From positions 1 through 36,570 of the forward strand of contig CAZHEF010000027.1 in assembly GCA_964531645.1 (NCBI GenBank): a DNA stretch of 36,570 bases, read 5' to 3'. The first letter of the stretch is position 1. Every line of letters begins with the position of its first letter. Below the pieces are notes generated by a model. The model did not search any database. It saw nothing but the letters and a program-made list of their open reading frames with translations, and was not told the DNA's origin. The position numbers and the translations under genes are program-made. Shown here one piece after another: positions 7,873 through 15,266 of the stretch. Origin of the DNA: JBBIMS01 sp964531645. GTDB lineage: Bacteria > Acidobacteriota > Aminicenantia > JBFLYD01 > JBBIMS01.

Positions 7873-8907
7873 ATGAAGTGGTTAAAGAGAAAAGAAATCC
7901 TATGCTTATGTTTTTCAATCTTTTTTCAATTTATTCTATTCTCAACCATATTTGCCCAGGGAAAAATTTCCGGGCAGGTATTTGGAGATTTCTACTACAA
8001 TCTAACTAACAATAAAAGTGAGTTAAAAGACCAGGATGGTTTCTGGTTTAGAAGGGTATATTTTACTTACGACTATAAATTCTCCGACACATGGTCAACT
8101 CGGTTCCGTATAGAGGCAATGAGCCCCGGAGATTTCAAGACTTCCGAAACATTAAAAATAAGTTTAAAAGATGCTTACATCTCTTATAACAAAAGGGGAA
8201 ATACTTTCATAATAGGTTTGTCTCCTACCCCTACAGTTGAATACCTCGAAAGTTTCTGGGGGTATAGAGCGGTGGAGAAAACCCCCCTTGACCTTTATAA
8301 GATGGGCGATACAAGAGAATTTGGAATCGCTTTTAAAGGCTCCATAGGAAAGAAAGGTTTTCTTGGTTATCATCTCCAGATCGGGAATGGCGAAGGGGTA
8401 AAGTCTGAATTCAATAAAGGAAAGAAGTTTATGGGAGCATTTCAGCTTAAGTTCACTGAAAATTTATCCTTTGAGCTATATGGGGATTACGCTGAGAATG
8501 GCGATCATAGAGACTATCATACATATCAGGGATTTTTGGGGTGGAAAAAAGAAAAGCATCGTCTGGGAATTTTGTTGGCTCATCAGAGAAAAGAACAAGG
8601 TTTAGGAAATATGGATTTGAAAATTAATGTTTATTCATTATTCGGAATTATAAATCTTTCCGAGAAAGTTACTGCTCTTACAAGATTTGACAGAATGGAT
8701 AATTCCCTTCCGTGGGGACCGAGTATCAGCTATGTTCCCATGAATGGCTCAGCCCCGTTCAGTCTTTTTATTGCAGGACTTGATTTTCACCCAATAAAAA
8801 ATATAAGTTTCATTCCTAACATAATGTTTGTTTTCTACGATAAAGTAAATGGAGAAAAAATCGGAAAAGACATCCAGTTAAAATTTACTTTCTTTTATGT
8901 TTTTTAA
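7873..8907 (+). CDS. Outer-membrane beta-barrel protein, porin-like
   Basis: A 344-residue exported protein. Residues 1-29 form a Sec signal peptide (basic start, long hydrophobic core, cleavage expected after FAQ). The mature part is a series of amphipathic strands with alternating aromatic residues, begins with 'GKISGQVFGDFYYN', and ends in a terminal Phe after alternating hydrophobics (FTFFYVF), the signal recognised by the BAM machinery. The pattern resembles phosphate-selective-porin-like or short OprP-type barrels, but the substrate cannot be deduced. It follows the broken TonB-type gene by about 200 bases and probably has its own promoter. No Shine-Dalgarno is obvious upstream of the ATG. 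Confidence 0.72.
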   Translation: MKWLKRKEILCLCFSIFFQFILFSTIFAQGKISGQVFGDFYYNLTNNKSELKDQDGFWFRRVYFTYDYKFSDTWSTRFRIEAMSPGDFKTSETLKISLKDAYISYNKRGNTFIIGLSPTPTVEYLESFWGYRAVEKTPLDLYKMGDTREFGIAFKGSIGKKGFLGYHLQIGNGEGVKSEFNKGKKFMGAFQLKFTENLSFELYGDYAENGDHRDYHTYQGFLGWKKEKHRLGILLAHQRKEQGLGNMDLKINVYSLFGIINLSEKVTALTRFDRMDNSLPWGPSISYVPMNGSAPFSLFIAGLDFHPIKNISFIPNIMFVFYDKVNGEKIGKDIQLKFTFFYVF

Positions 8908-8991
8908 AAATTTATTAACTCATTATCATATTTTCAAAAATTCAATTGAATGAAGCTATTTTTGGCAAGAAGGCTAAGGAATAAAAATTTA

Positions 8992-9020
8992 TTGGCATCT
9001 TACTTAAAATTTGATAGAAT
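8992..9020 (+). promoter_or_regulatory. Promoter of the deaminase-kinase-aldolase operon
   Basis: TTGGCA at 8992-8997 and TAGAAT at 9015-9020 are 17 bp apart. The predicted first transcribed base falls near the ATG at 9028, which opens a ten-codon ORF ending at 9060, ahead of the deaminase start. Confidence 0.5.
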
Positions 9021-9077
9021 TTAAAAGATGATAACAGCAATGCCATTTACAAGTCGTTGACTATTTTGAGGAAGAAA

Positions 9078-9587
9078 ATGTTTGTAAGACCGGGTAAAGA
9101 TGCGTATTATTTAAACATTGCAAGGGAGGTATCCTTAAGATCAACCTGTCTCAAAGTTGCCATTGGAGCCATAATTGTAAGGGATGACCAGATTATTGCA
9201 ACCGGATATGTTGGCGCCCCAAGAAAGACAAAGAGCTCCATTGAACATGGTTTTTGTCTAAGGCAAAAATTAGGAATCCCTTCAGGTACTCAATACGAGC
9301 TTTGCAGGTCAGTTCACGCTGAACAGAATGCAATTATAAATGCAGCAAGAGCGGGAGTAAGTCTTCTAAATGGAGATATGTTCATATATGGTGAGAAAAG
9401 GGAGAATGGAGCTCCAATAAATGCTTTCCCATGTTTTATCTGCAAGAAGATGATTATAAATGCTGGACTAAATAGAGTTATTTCTTCTACTGAAGATGGG
9501 GAATTTATGATTTTTTATGTGGATGATTGGGTTAGAGAGTGGCAAGAAACTGATATAATAGAAGATAAATACAAATACGGCAAATGA
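9078..9587 (+). CDS. dCMP deaminase family protein (ComEB-like)
   Basis: A zinc-dependent deaminase of the deoxycytidylate/cytidine deaminase superfamily, expected to convert dCMP to dUMP. From the chosen ATG it is 169 residues. The zinc site is complete: HAEQNA (H80, catalytic E82) and PCFICKKMI (C119, C122). An upstream in-frame TTG (9057) exists, but GAGGAAG at 9069-9074 points to the ATG at 9078. The next gene, a P-loop kinase, starts inside its last codons (ATGA overlap), so the two are translationally coupled. In AvcD-type anti-phage deaminases these two activities are domains of one protein, kinase first; here they are separate genes in the opposite order. A plain pyrimidine-metabolism role remains the default. 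Confidence 0.85.
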   Translation: MFVRPGKDAYYLNIAREVSLRSTCLKVAIGAIIVRDDQIIATGYVGAPRKTKSSIEHGFCLRQKLGIPSGTQYELCRSVHAEQNAIINAARAGVSLLNGDMFIYGEKRENGAPINAFPCFICKKMIINAGLNRVISSTEDGEFMIFYVDDWVREWQETDIIEDKYKYGK

Positions 9588-10144
9588 AGTTAGGACTAAC
9601 AGGTCCAATTGGCTCAGGTAAAGGCGAAATAACAAAAATCTTAATTGAAAAAGGCTTCTGCTATATTTCCCTTTCTGATATTGTTCGAGAAAAAGCAAAA
9701 AGGAAAAATATTGAGATAAGTAGAGAAAATCTCCAGAACCTTGGGAATACCCTCAGAAAGGAGTTTGGCGCAGGAATTTTAGGAAAGATTGTTCGGGAGA
9801 AGATAGAAGAAAAGTCTGAAAAAAATTGGGTAATAGATGGGATAAGGAATCCATACGAGGTTGAGGAACTAAGGAAAATGGAAGACTTTTATTTGATTGC
9901 GGTAACAGCTCCCATGGAAATATTAATAGAGAGAGTTATTTCAAGAAGAAGAGTCGAAGATCCTGAGTCCATTGAAGAGATAAGGGAAAAAATTTTGAGG
10001 GAAATTGGCGATGACCAGCCTGAAGAGGGGCAAAGGATAAAGGATTGTATGGCAATTTCAGATTTTACCATAGTAAATATCCACTCCTTGAGCCATCTTG
10101 AGGAAGAAGTGGAGAAGATATTAAAGACATTGTCAAATTTTTAG
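9584..10144 (+). CDS. P-loop nucleoside/nucleotide kinase-like protein
   Basis: A 186-residue P-loop NTPase with Walker A GPIGSGKG at residues 7-14 (Gly instead of Ser/Thr after the Lys, as in adenylate-kinase-like enzymes), a WVIDGIRNPYEVEELR segment, and a lid-like Arg-rich region (SRRRVEDPESIEEI) followed by GDDQPEEGQRIKDC. This arrangement recalls dephospho-CoA kinase and deoxynucleoside-monophosphate kinases, and the kinase-like N-terminal domain of bacterial dCMP/dCTP deaminase fusions. Overlap of 4 bases with the deaminase gene argues for a dNMP-related role. It could alternatively be an archaeal-type UPF0200 relative. The substrate is not proven by sequence; no deaminase domain is fused to it. 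Confidence 0.72.
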   Translation: MKLGLTGPIGSGKGEITKILIEKGFCYISLSDIVREKAKRKNIEISRENLQNLGNTLRKEFGAGILGKIVREKIEEKSEKNWVIDGIRNPYEVEELRKMEDFYLIAVTAPMEILIERVISRRRVEDPESIEEIREKILREIGDDQPEEGQRIKDCMAISDFTIVNIHSLSHLEEEVEKILKTLSNF

Positions 10145-10153
10145 GAGATGAGA

Positions 10154-11188
10154 ATGAAATTTTCTGATTTTCGTTCTGATACAGTTACAAAACCAACAGA
10201 GAAAATGAGAAAAGCAATGTATGAGGCAGAGGTTGGAGATGATGTTCTCGGAGATGACCCAACAGTTAAAAAACTCGAGGAATTAGCTGCAGAAAAAATA
10301 GGGAAAGACTCAGCTCTCTTTGTTCCTTCAGGCTCAATGGGTAATGCTATTTGTGTAAAATTATGGACCAAAGAAGGAGATGAGATAATACTTGAGGAAA
10401 GATGCCACATTTATAATATTGAACTTGGCAATCTTTCCATCCTTTCACGGGTTTTACCAAGACCTATTTCATCAAAAAGAGGGGAGATGTCTCCTGCAGA
10501 GATTGAGAAGGCTATAAGAAAAAAAGGGCTTACTTCCAATGGGACCTCCCTCATATGCCTTGAAAACACCCACAATTTCTGGAGTGGAGCAATTATATCT
10601 GTAGAGAATTTTAAAGAGATAAGGAAAATTGCTGATAAACATAATTTGAAGGTCCATCTTGATGGTGCAAGGATTTTTAATGCATCCATTGCTAAAAAAA
10701 TACCTGTTACAGAATGGACATCCCTTGTGGACTCTGTAATGTTTTGTCTTTCCAAAGGACTTTCTGCTCCTATTGGTTCTATTATTGCTGGAAGCAGAGA
10801 ATTCATTGAGGAAGCCTGGAGAATTAGAAAACTTCTTGGAGGAGGAATGAGGCAAGTTGGAGTGATTGCTTCCGCTGGAATTGTTGCCCTTAAAGAAATG
10901 ATTGACAGGCTTGAAGAAGATCATATTCTTGCGAAAAAACTTGCAAAGGGACTTGCGGAAATAAAGGGGATAGAGATTAATCCTGAAGATGTGGAGACAA
11001 ATATAGTGATTTTTAAAATTAGAAAAAATGGTCTCAATGCGAATAATTTTGTGGAAATGCTTAGAGAGAAAGGAATTCTTGCCCTTTCTATTTCAGAGGA
11101 TGAGTTAAGATTCTGCACCCACAAGGATGTGAATGAGAAGGATGCGGAAAGGGCTTTAAAAGCTTGTAAAGAAATTTTATATGCATGA
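10154..11188 (+). CDS. ltaE: Low-specificity L-threonine aldolase
   Basis: A PLP-dependent fold-type I enzyme that cleaves L-threonine or allo-threonine to glycine and acetaldehyde. Counted from the ATG at 10154 it is 344 residues, the normal length. Signatures are the N-terminal FRSDTVTKPT, VGDDVLGDDPTV, the cofactor-pocket HLDGARIFNA (D170), and the Schiff-base lysine K201 in CLSKGLSAPIGS. An earlier in-frame ATG at 10148 abuts the AGGAG at 10143-10147, leaving no spacing, so the second ATG, six bases away, is preferred. It lies 9 bases beyond the kinase stop and is probably in the same transcript. Its stop overlaps the start of the decayed nucleotidyltransferase at 11185. Confidence 0.93.
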   Translation: MKFSDFRSDTVTKPTEKMRKAMYEAEVGDDVLGDDPTVKKLEELAAEKIGKDSALFVPSGSMGNAICVKLWTKEGDEIILEERCHIYNIELGNLSILSRVLPRPISSKRGEMSPAEIEKAIRKKGLTSNGTSLICLENTHNFWSGAIISVENFKEIRKIADKHNLKVHLDGARIFNASIAKKIPVTEWTSLVDSVMFCLSKGLSAPIGSIIAGSREFIEEAWRIRKLLGGGMRQVGVIASAGIVALKEMIDRLEEDHILAKKLAKGLAEIKGIEINPEDVETNIVIFKIRKNGLNANNFVEMLREKGILALSISEDELRFCTHKDVNEKDAERALKACKEILYA

Positions 11189-11551
11189 CAAAGGAATTTA
11201 AAATGCAACTCTTATCTAAAGAGGCTAAAGAGAAAAGCTTGAAGGAAGAGCTTGAGCGAATTTTGAAAATTATAATTGAGAAATATCACCCTTAAAAAAT
11301 AATCCTTTTTGGTTCTTTGGTAGAAGGAGAAATAAACGAAGGAAGCGACTTAGATCTTCTAATAATAAAAAGGACCCCTTTGAGACCAATAGAGAGATGC
11401 ACAGAAATTGGCAGTTTAATTAAGCCGAGGGCAGGAGTTGATTTTTTTAATTTATACTCCTGAAGAATTCGATATGCTTTTAAAGGAAAGATTCTCTTTC
11501 ATAGTAAATGTTGTTAAAAAAGGGAGGGTTTTGTATGAGAAGAGAGACTGA
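11185..11551 (+). pseudogene. MNT-family nucleotidyltransferase, broken
   Basis: The reading frame from ATG 11185 (overlapping the aldolase stop) encodes a minimal nucleotidyltransferase: KIILFGSLVEGEINEGSDLDLLII contains the GS-x10-DxD signature of MntA-type antitoxins. It is interrupted by TAA at 11293-11295, where a Glu codon would be expected, and by an extra T in the T-run 11442-11448. After the frame change the usual C-terminal portion follows (IYTPEEFDMLLKERFSF, VKKGRVLYEKRD). The stop at 11549-11551 overlaps the start of the downstream HEPN remnant by 17 bases, the usual coupling in MNT-HEPN modules. Two independent lesions make it non-functional unless they are sequencing errors. Confidence 0.8.
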
Positions 11552-11922
11552 GGCATGGATAAGAATTGCGGAGGAAGAGTTTAAATCTGCGGAATGCCTT
11601 TATAGAGAAAATATATGGAGAATGTTCTGCTACCATTCCAACAGGCTGTAGAAAAGATACTGAAAGCAATATTAACTAAGAAAGAAGTTGAATTCGGAAG
11701 AATTCACAATATAATAGATCTAAAAAATGCTCTCCTTCAAATTGGCTATCCAGTTGATATAACCGATGAAGAAGCTATTTTTTAAATAGCATATACAGGG
11801 CAAGATATCCCTCTGATATAGGACTACTTCCAGAAGGAGAGCCCGTTAGAGAAGATGCAGAAAAAGCTTTAAATATAGCAAAGAGAATAATTGAAGAAGG
11901 TCTAAAAATACTGAAGAGATAG
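11535..11922 (+). pseudogene. HEPN domain protein, broken (partner of upstream MNT)
   Basis: Starting at ATG 11535 the sequence encodes an all-helical HEPN domain: WIRIAEEEFKSAECLY, then CYHS followed after a missing base near 11637 by QQAVEKILKAIL, FGRIHNIIDLKNAL, and after a T-run deletion (11778-11783) LNSIYRARYPSD and a C-terminal helix ending LKILKR. The 'CYH-QQAVEK' and 'Y-x-ARYPSD' elements are characteristic of HEPN proteins paired with minimal nucleotidyltransferases. Both breaks are single-base losses in short homopolymers. As it stands the protein would truncate after about 36 residues. The module order here is MNT then HEPN. Confidence 0.78.
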
Positions 11923-11940
11923 CTCCTTCAAAAATTGATT

Positions 11941-11995
11941 TTTACATTTATCTTTATTTATTGTAAAATTTATAAAGAGACTAAGATAAAGGAGG
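11941..11995 (+). promoter_or_regulatory. Promoter and ribosome-binding site of the pseudopilin operon
   Basis: TTTACA at 11941-11946 and TAAAAT at 11964-11969 are spaced by 17 bp. AAGGAGG lies at about 11989-11995, five bases before the ATG at 12000. The operon would comprise both pseudopilins and the HEPN/MNT pair. Confidence 0.5.
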
Positions 11996-11999
11996 CTCG

Positions 12000-12863
12000 A
12001 TGAGGAAGAATGGTTTTACTCTTGTAGAGGCAATTGTTGTTATTGCAATTCTTTTAATTCTCGGAGGACTTCTCACTCCAATTGTTTCCAACCAGCTTAC
12101 CAACAAAAAAATAGAAGTTACAGAAGAGAAACTGAAAAAGATAAAAAAAGCCATAATCGGCGACCCAACGGTGGTCCAGTTTGGACAGAGAACAGATTTC
12201 GGTTATGTGGGGGATATAGGTAATCTGCCTGATTGGAACAATAATGATGTTGTTGAAACCGATGATTTAAGGGCACTGATGGGGAGACCCACTCATGTTT
12301 CGAATTGGGCACTTGATGCCGGATCTGGATTATGGGCTGGCTGGAGGGGTCCATATCTTGATCCTACTCAATACCCTGACGGAAGTTATGAGTCTCTCAA
12401 GGATGGATGGGGAAGGAATTTTGTGGCGGAACGGCCTTCAGGAATTGCAATGAGGATAAGGTCTCACGGACCAGATGGTGTTTCAGGAACATGTGGAAAT
12501 GATGACTTATGTATAGACATTTTTTATGATGAAATACAAGCCTTTGTTCAGGGGAACACATGGAATGAGTGTGGAACGGGGATGACTTTTATCGGAGTGA
12601 GAGTTTACTATCCCAGGAACGGAAGCATAATCAATTATACCATGATTCCCGCAGGAGCGCTTTTCTTTTCCTCATGCACAACAACTCCATGTCAGCGTGT
12701 ATTCCCTATAGGAGTTCGTAAAATAATGGCTGATTTAGATGGTGATGGTATTTATGGAGAAGTCTCAGCACAGGAACCTGATCATTTTATTGTCATCTCT
12801 AATGGACCAGCCATCTCTTTAAATCTTAAGAGACTCGGAAATTGCACAGCAGGCTCGCCATAA
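12000..12863 (+). CDS. Type II secretion/pilus pseudopilin (GspG-like)
   Basis: A 287-residue protein with a class III prepilin signal: short basic leader MRKNG, then FTLVEAIVVIAIL with the conserved Glu at +5, followed by a long hydrophobic helix. Prepilin peptidase would cleave after Gly5 and methylate Phe. The soluble domain has the pseudopilin-like GWRGPYLDP and DGWG motifs and a GPDG...DD segment that suggests a calcium loop, plus six or more cysteines. The motif 'AIIGDP...RTDFGYVGDIGNLP' recurs in the second pseudopilin at 13768. It is much longer than GspG (about 140), so the exact role (minor pseudopilin, adhesin) is open. It acts at the inner membrane/periplasm. Confidence 0.85.
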   Translation: MRKNGFTLVEAIVVIAILLILGGLLTPIVSNQLTNKKIEVTEEKLKKIKKAIIGDPTVVQFGQRTDFGYVGDIGNLPDWNNNDVVETDDLRALMGRPTHVSNWALDAGSGLWAGWRGPYLDPTQYPDGSYESLKDGWGRNFVAERPSGIAMRIRSHGPDGVSGTCGNDDLCIDIFYDEIQAFVQGNTWNECGTGMTFIGVRVYYPRNGSIINYTMIPAGALFFSSCTTTPCQRVFPIGVRKIMADLDGDGIYGEVSAQEPDHFIVISNGPAISLNLKRLGNCTAGSP

Positions 12864-12890
12864 AAAAAGTTAAAGTTTTATAGGTCAAGA

Positions 12891-13316
12891 ATGAATACAA
12901 AGGAAGGATCCCAAAGGCCTTTAAGGGAAGCGAAAGAAGATTTAGAGAGAGCAAACGTGTATTTTGATTTAAAAGATTGGGTTACCGTAATTCATTACTC
13001 TCAGCTTGCTATAGAAAAATCTGCAAAGGCTGTAATCTCATGCTTTGAATCTTTTGAGTGGACTCATGACCCATCCGAACAACTCAAAAGACTCATAAAA
13101 AAAGGATATTTATCCAATGAATTTCAGGAGCTTGCAGAGCCTGCAAGAGAAGCTGCTCCATGGCATGGACGATGCACCTCCGGTGCTCTGATAAATGGAA
13201 CCTGGAAGAGCCCATCAGAGATTTGCTCAGAAGAAGTTACAGTGCAATTACTCGATAAAGCAAGGAAATCTGTGGACAAAGTTGATAGATTTATTGAAGC
13301 TTTTTTTAAGGAATAA
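12891..13316 (+). CDS. HEPN domain protein (candidate toxin or RNase)
   Basis: A 141-residue helical HEPN protein. The N-terminal half (REAKEDLERANVYFDLKDW, HYSQLAIEKSAKAVI) is the standard HEPN helix pair. R86 and H92 in AREAAPWHGR form an R-x5-H arrangement, within the RX4-6H signature of HEPN ribonucleases; the Tyr two residues after the His, which is AMPylated in HepT toxins, is absent. The MNT gene follows after 2 bases, giving the order HEPN-MNT, and both lie between two pseudopilin genes on the same strand. It is intact, in contrast to the HEPN copies at 11535 and 18176. Toxin activity is inferred from family and pairing only. Confidence 0.82.
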   Translation: MNTKEGSQRPLREAKEDLERANVYFDLKDWVTVIHYSQLAIEKSAKAVISCFESFEWTHDPSEQLKRLIKKGYLSNEFQELAEPAREAAPWHGRCTSGALINGTWKSPSEICSEEVTVQLLDKARKSVDKVDRFIEAFFKE

Positions 13317-13318
13317 AA

Positions 13319-13771
13319 ATGGATATTGAGAAGATCAAGGAAAAAATAAAAAATATCACTCCCATATTAAAAGAAGATATATTGGCAGTTGGTCTTTTTG
13401 GTTCTCTAGCAAGAGAGGATTTTCATGAAAGAAGTGACATTGATATATTTATTATAACTCAAAAGGAATTTAATTTTAAGGAGCGGGATGAACTTTATTA
13501 TGTTTTAAGTGAAATACTATTAGAGTTCAAAAGGGATATCACTGTTATTGTATACGACTTAAACAGCTTGAAAAAAGTCCCCACATGGCAGACTCTAAAT
13601 CTTATAAAGAATGCTGATTTCATCTGTGACAGAGCGGAAATAGAAAAGATTTTAAAGAAGATTCTCGAGGATACTGAAAAAAAAGGAATATTTTATGATG
13701 CTCAACAAAAGGTTTTCAAATTAGAAAAGTTAGAGAGGAAAATCTATTTATTAAAAGAGGAAACCAAATGA
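13319..13771 (+). CDS. MNT-family nucleotidyltransferase (candidate antitoxin)
   Basis: A 150-residue minimal nucleotidyltransferase of the DNA polymerase beta superfamily. The catalytic signature GS-x10-DxD is complete (G28-S29, D40, D42), and D73 in KRDITVIVYD is a candidate third carboxylate. In MntA-HepT systems such proteins AMPylate and silence the HEPN toxin. It begins 2 bases after the HEPN stop and its own stop overlaps the ATG of the second pseudopilin by 4 bases, so HEPN, MNT and pseudopilin are translationally linked. The C-terminal 40 residues form a charged helical tail. Family call is firm, role inferred. Confidence 0.85.
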   Translation: MDIEKIKEKIKNITPILKEDILAVGLFGSLAREDFHERSDIDIFIITQKEFNFKERDELYYVLSEILLEFKRDITVIVYDLNSLKKVPTWQTLNLIKNADFICDRAEIEKILKKILEDTEKKGIFYDAQQKVFKLEKLERKIYLLKEETK

Positions 13772-15216
13772 GAAAATATTTGAATTATTCCAAAAGAATT
13801 GAAAAGGTAGAAAAAATTTCAACAAATGAAAGAGGAATTGGGCTAATATATGTAATTATTCTAATAGCTATTCTTACTATTATAGTTGGACTTCTTGGAC
13901 CTTATCTGTTCGTCCGAGAGACACACAGGCAGAAGGATGTTGAGACACTGGAAAGAATTAAAGCAATAAGAACTGCAATCCTCGGAAATCCAGAAGTTAT
14001 ATCAAAAGGGCTAAGGTCTAATTTTGGATATGTAGAAGACATGGGAGGTCTTCCACCCATCCTTGAATATCTTGTCTTAATGAGCAATCCGACTCCGAAT
14101 CCATTTCCTGTTAACTGGAATCAGACATTATGGACAATACATTCTACTGGAATTGGTTATGGCTGGAGAGGACCTTACATAGACCCAACCTATACAGGAA
14201 ATTATGAATATCAAGCTTTTAGAGATGCATGGGGGACAAGGTTTCAATATATAGACAATGGTGGCAACACTATTATAAACCCAGCTGCTGTTAGCTTTCC
14301 TGTCTTCATCCGCTCAGCGGGTCAGGACAGAACCTTTGGGACAGCAGACGATATAAATGAAAATACTCATCCAGAGCTATGTCGGATAAATGAGGATGAT
14401 GTTAGAGCAATTTTAAGGGGTTATACCTATTGCGAAAATGGTACCACCATTCAGAGGGGTAATATCAATGTTTACTGGCCTTCTCTTGCTTTAAGCGGGA
14501 CTGTTACAATTTCTTCAGGTATTTACTCTTCTTCCACAACAGGCCCATGCCCATATCAGCCAGCCCAGACCTGCTATTATTTTGAAACTCCAAGAATACC
14601 TATCGGAATTAGAAAAACAACAATAGATACCTATGTTAACCAGTTTGTTGTAATAAACGGTGGTGGAACTCTTCACGATGGTTCCACTGGTAGGATGAGA
14701 TGGAATTTTAGGGGTGGGAGTTGTACTTGTATTGTATATGTGGATGGTAGTAGGACAAACTATCGCTATGGCCCAGGGCCTTGCTCTGGATGGAGAAGAG
14801 ATGTTGTTCAAATCCAGATCCGAAATACCTGCTCTTCTCCAGTTCAGATTACCTCCATTAGGATTAATTATTCTACAACTCCTGTTTCTTATTATGAAAC
14901 TGTGCTTTTCTCAATAAATAGAATACTCGAACAGGGATATGGCTGGTATTATACTTGCCCTGGAGGAGCTTTGCCCGGTGGTCAGAGTGGGATCACATAT
15001 ACCTTTAATTCCATAAGTACTTTCTATACCTTGGGAATTAACGCTTGGTGGATTGGAATATCTTGTCTTTCTTCACCATCCTTTACTATTCCTGCCAATG
15101 GCACTGCCTGGCTCTCCTTTGGGCGTTTTAAAGATTCAAGTGGAGGATGTGCAAATATAAGTAATGTTCCATTTACTATTTACCTTAGTGATGGTTCAGT
15201 TCTTACAGTCCCGTAG
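13768..15216 (+). CDS. Large pseudopilin-like protein with C-terminal beta domain
   Basis: A 482-residue protein with a 23-residue basic leader and a prepilin-like segment NERG|IGLIYVIILIAIL followed by a hydrophobic helix; the residue aligning with the conserved Glu+5 is Tyr. The central region repeats the motif set of the upstream pseudopilin: AILGNPEV, RSNFGYVEDMGGLP, GYGWRGPYIDP, a 'DAWGTRF' block and a SAGQDRTFGTADDI loop that looks like a calcium site. Residues about 315-482 form an extra Cys/Tyr/Ser-rich, strand-forming domain not present in the first paralogue. Start overlaps the MNT stop (ATGA). It probably forms a minor pilin or tip adhesin; the divergence at +5 may affect assembly. 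Confidence 0.75.
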   Translation: MRKYLNYSKRIEKVEKISTNERGIGLIYVIILIAILTIIVGLLGPYLFVRETHRQKDVETLERIKAIRTAILGNPEVISKGLRSNFGYVEDMGGLPPILEYLVLMSNPTPNPFPVNWNQTLWTIHSTGIGYGWRGPYIDPTYTGNYEYQAFRDAWGTRFQYIDNGGNTIINPAAVSFPVFIRSAGQDRTFGTADDINENTHPELCRINEDDVRAILRGYTYCENGTTIQRGNINVYWPSLALSGTVTISSGIYSSSTTGPCPYQPAQTCYYFETPRIPIGIRKTTIDTYVNQFVVINGGGTLHDGSTGRMRWNFRGGSCTCIVYVDGSRTNYRYGPGPCSGWRRDVVQIQIRNTCSSPVQITSIRINYSTTPVSYYETVLFSINRILEQGYGWYYTCPGGALPGGQSGITYTFNSISTFYTLGINAWWIGISCLSSPSFTIPANGTAWLSFGRFKDSSGGCANISNVPFTIYLSDGSVLTVP

Positions 15217-15266
15217 TAGCATTTCTCCTCTGTTAAAAGTTTTGTATAATATTCGATAGACAAAAA

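Noticed and set aside
10141..11208. Minus-strand ORFs opposite ltaE (up to 150 codons)
   Set aside because: Antisense shadows of the aldolase with Ser/Phe-rich composition and no motifs.
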